Shown here: positions 4,508-5,717 of the stretch, piece after piece
How the letters are laid out: each line of letters starts with the position of its first letter
How positions within the stretch are numbered: position 1 is the first letter of the stretch
Source: an uncultured Cloacibacillus sp.
GTDB lineage: Bacteria; Synergistota; Synergistia; Synergistales; Synergistaceae
NCBI GenBank assembly: GCA_900545755.1
Contig: URAG01000101.1
Span: 1 to 5,717, forward strand
Direction: 5' to 3'
Length of the DNA stretch: 5,717 nt
Made by a program: the position numbers and the translations under genes
The notes under the pieces: model-generated
Databases searched by the model: none
What the model saw: only the letters and a program-made list of their open reading frames with translations
Told to the model about the DNA's origin: nothing

Positions 4508-5717
4508 ATGGCGGAAGAGATAATTGCTGCGCAGGCGACGGCGTGGGGCGAGGGCGGCATAGCGATAGTGCGTCTCTCCGGCGAGGGCTGCGCGCGTCTC
4601 GTCGGGAAGATTTTCCGCGGGCGGCGTCCGTTTGAGGAACAGCCGCCGCGGTACATGGCGCTCGGCGCTCTGCGCACGCGAGGCGGAGAAACGTTCGACG
4701 AGGCGCTCGCGGTGCGATTTCCGCGCGGCGCAAGCTACACGGGCGAGGAGAGCGCGGAGATACACTGCCACGGCGGCACGCTAGCGGCGCAGAAATGCGT
4801 CGAAGAGCTATGCGCGCTGGGCGCGCGGCTGGCCGAACCCGGCGAGTTCACGCGGCGGGCTTTCGTCAACGGGCGCATAGACCTCGCCCAGGCCGAAGCC
4901 GTCCTCGGTATAATAAAGGCGCGCAGCGACGAGGCTCTCAAGGCATCCGCGCGCTCGCTCCAGGGAGGGCTGACCGCCGAGATAAAAGACTTTATGGACG
5001 GGCTGACGGATCTCGCAGCGGCGCTCGAAGTCGACCTCGACTTCCCCGAAGAGGGCGAGGGCTTCATCTCTCCGGACGAGAGCGCAGCGCGGATAAAAAA
5101 TCTCGCGTCGCGCTGCGCCGCGCTCGTGTCGAAATGCCGCTCTGGGATGCTGCTGCGCGAAGGAGCACGCGTCGCGATAATAGGCCGCCCGAACGTCGGC
5201 AAATCGTCGCTGCTCAACGCGCTGCTGGAAGAAAACCGCGCGATAGTCACAGCCGTTCCCGGCACGACGCGCGACAGCATAGAAGAAACCTTCATATATA
5301 GAGGCCTGCCGGTACGCATAATCGACACCGCGGGCATCCGCGAAGCCTGTGACGAGGCCGAGGCGATAGGCGTCAGCCGCTCGCTCAAAGCTATGGAAGA
5401 GGCCGACGTCGTGCTCTGGGTCATAGACGGCTCTGAGCCGGACTTGTCATGCAGCGCAGGAGGCGAAGAGCTGCGCCCGCCGGCGGGAACCGTCATGGCG
5501 CTCAACAAAAGCGACCTGCCGCAGAAAATATCCGAAAGCGGGCTCCGCGCCGCATTCCCCGATTCCGAGGTCATCTCTATATCGGCGGCGAAGGGAGCGG
5601 GTATAGAAAAGCTCAAGGAAATCATCTTCCGCCGCGTATCGGGCGGCGGCGCGCTCGCTGGCGGCTACGCCCTCAACGCGCGCCACATAGAATTCCTGAC
5701 CGAGGCCCGGAACGCCA
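4508..5717 (+). CDS. mnmE: tRNA uridine-5-carboxymethylaminomethyl(34) synthesis GTPase MnmE, 3' truncated by window edge
   Basis: MnmE works with MnmG to place the (carboxymethyl)aminomethyl group on wobble U34 of certain tRNAs, using a methylene-tetrahydrofolate-derived carbon and GTP. 403 codons are visible. The N-terminal folate-binding domain (1-about 120) holds GGIAIVRLSG (16-25), SYTGEESAEIHCHGG (76-90) and PGEFTRRAFVNGRIDLAQAEA (111-131). A helical domain follows. The G domain then shows all motifs: P-loop GRPNVGKS (226-233), G2 PGTTRD (250-255), G3 DTAG (273-276), G4 NKSD (333-336), and G5 SAAKG from 359. The protein usually has about 450-460 residues, so roughly 50 are lost beyond the edge, including the C-terminal C-x-G-K motif that carries the catalytic cysteine. 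ATG 4508 is supported by GGGGAG (4490-4495, 12 bases away) and by alignment with family N-termini. The usual ATPPG near the N-terminus reads ATAWG here. It has its own promoter and is insulated from the aminotransferase. Confidence 0.96.
   Translation, partial: MAEEIIAAQATAWGEGGIAIVRLSGEGCARLVGKIFRGRRPFEEQPPRYMALGALRTRGGETFDEALAVRFPRGASYTGEESAEIHCHGGTLAAQKCVEELCALGARLAEPGEFTRRAFVNGRIDLAQAEAVLGIIKARSDEALKASARSLQGGLTAEIKDFMDGLTDLAAALEVDLDFPEEGEGFISPDESAARIKNLASRCAALVSKCRSGMLLREGARVAIIGRPNVGKSSLLNALLEENRAIVTAVPGTTRDSIEETFIYRGLPVRIIDTAGIREACDEAEAIGVSRSLKAMEEADVVLWVIDGSEPDLSCSAGGEELRPPAGTVMALNKSDLPQKISESGLRAAFPDSEVISISAAKGAGIEKLKEIIFRRVSGGGALAGGYALNARHIEFLTEARNA

Noticed and set aside
4735..5625. 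Long minus-strand open frame (296 codons) opposite mnmE
   Set aside because: It lies wholly antisense to the well-supported MnmE frame, is Ser/Ala/Arg-rich low-complexity sequence and matches no family I know. It is a shadow of GC-rich codon bias.

Overview
The window is GC-rich bacterial chromosome with compact genes and a strong bias for GC-ending codons, except for isoleucine, where ATA is unusually common. That codon habit, the amino-acid-type aminotransferase, a YhaM-type nuclease and a DUF1847 protein together would suit an anaerobic, amino-acid-fermenting bacterium. The Synergistota (Cloacibacillus/Synergistes type) are my best guess, by inference only. I see no insertion sequence, phage gene, CRISPR array, tRNA or rRNA.

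Layout. Positions 2-145 (+) hold the last 47 codons of a cysteine-rich protein that I cannot identify firmly. A 319-base gene-free stretch (146-464) follows, dense in inverted repeats: a nested three-arm structure (161-233), a perfect 12-bp hairpin (292-324) and an 11-base direct repeat (332-364). On the minus strand, 2987 down to 465 is one tight three-gene operon: a YhaM-family 3'-5' exoribonuclease (OB fold + HD domain), then after a 1-base gap an RluA-family pseudouridine synthase (S4 + catalytic domain), then a cysteine-rich DUF1847 protein whose start overlaps the preceding stop. A 181-base divergent control region (2988-3168) carries a candidate promoter in each direction. On the plus strand, 3169-4380 encodes a fold-type I PLP aminotransferase that ends at a textbook rho-independent terminator (4405-4431). 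A well-formed promoter (4439-4467) then drives mnmE (4508 onward), which runs off the right edge about 50 residues before its expected end.

How the genes relate. Two members of the minus operon act on RNA (3'-end trimming and rRNA pseudouridylation), and MnmE modifies the tRNA wobble uridine, so much of the window concerns RNA maturation. DUF1847 has no known function and is tied to the RNA genes only by operon structure. The aminotransferase appears to be an independent single-gene unit between a promoter and a terminator. I found no convincing new multi-gene system. The structured spacer 146-464 and the operon link of DUF1847 are the items most worth a second look.
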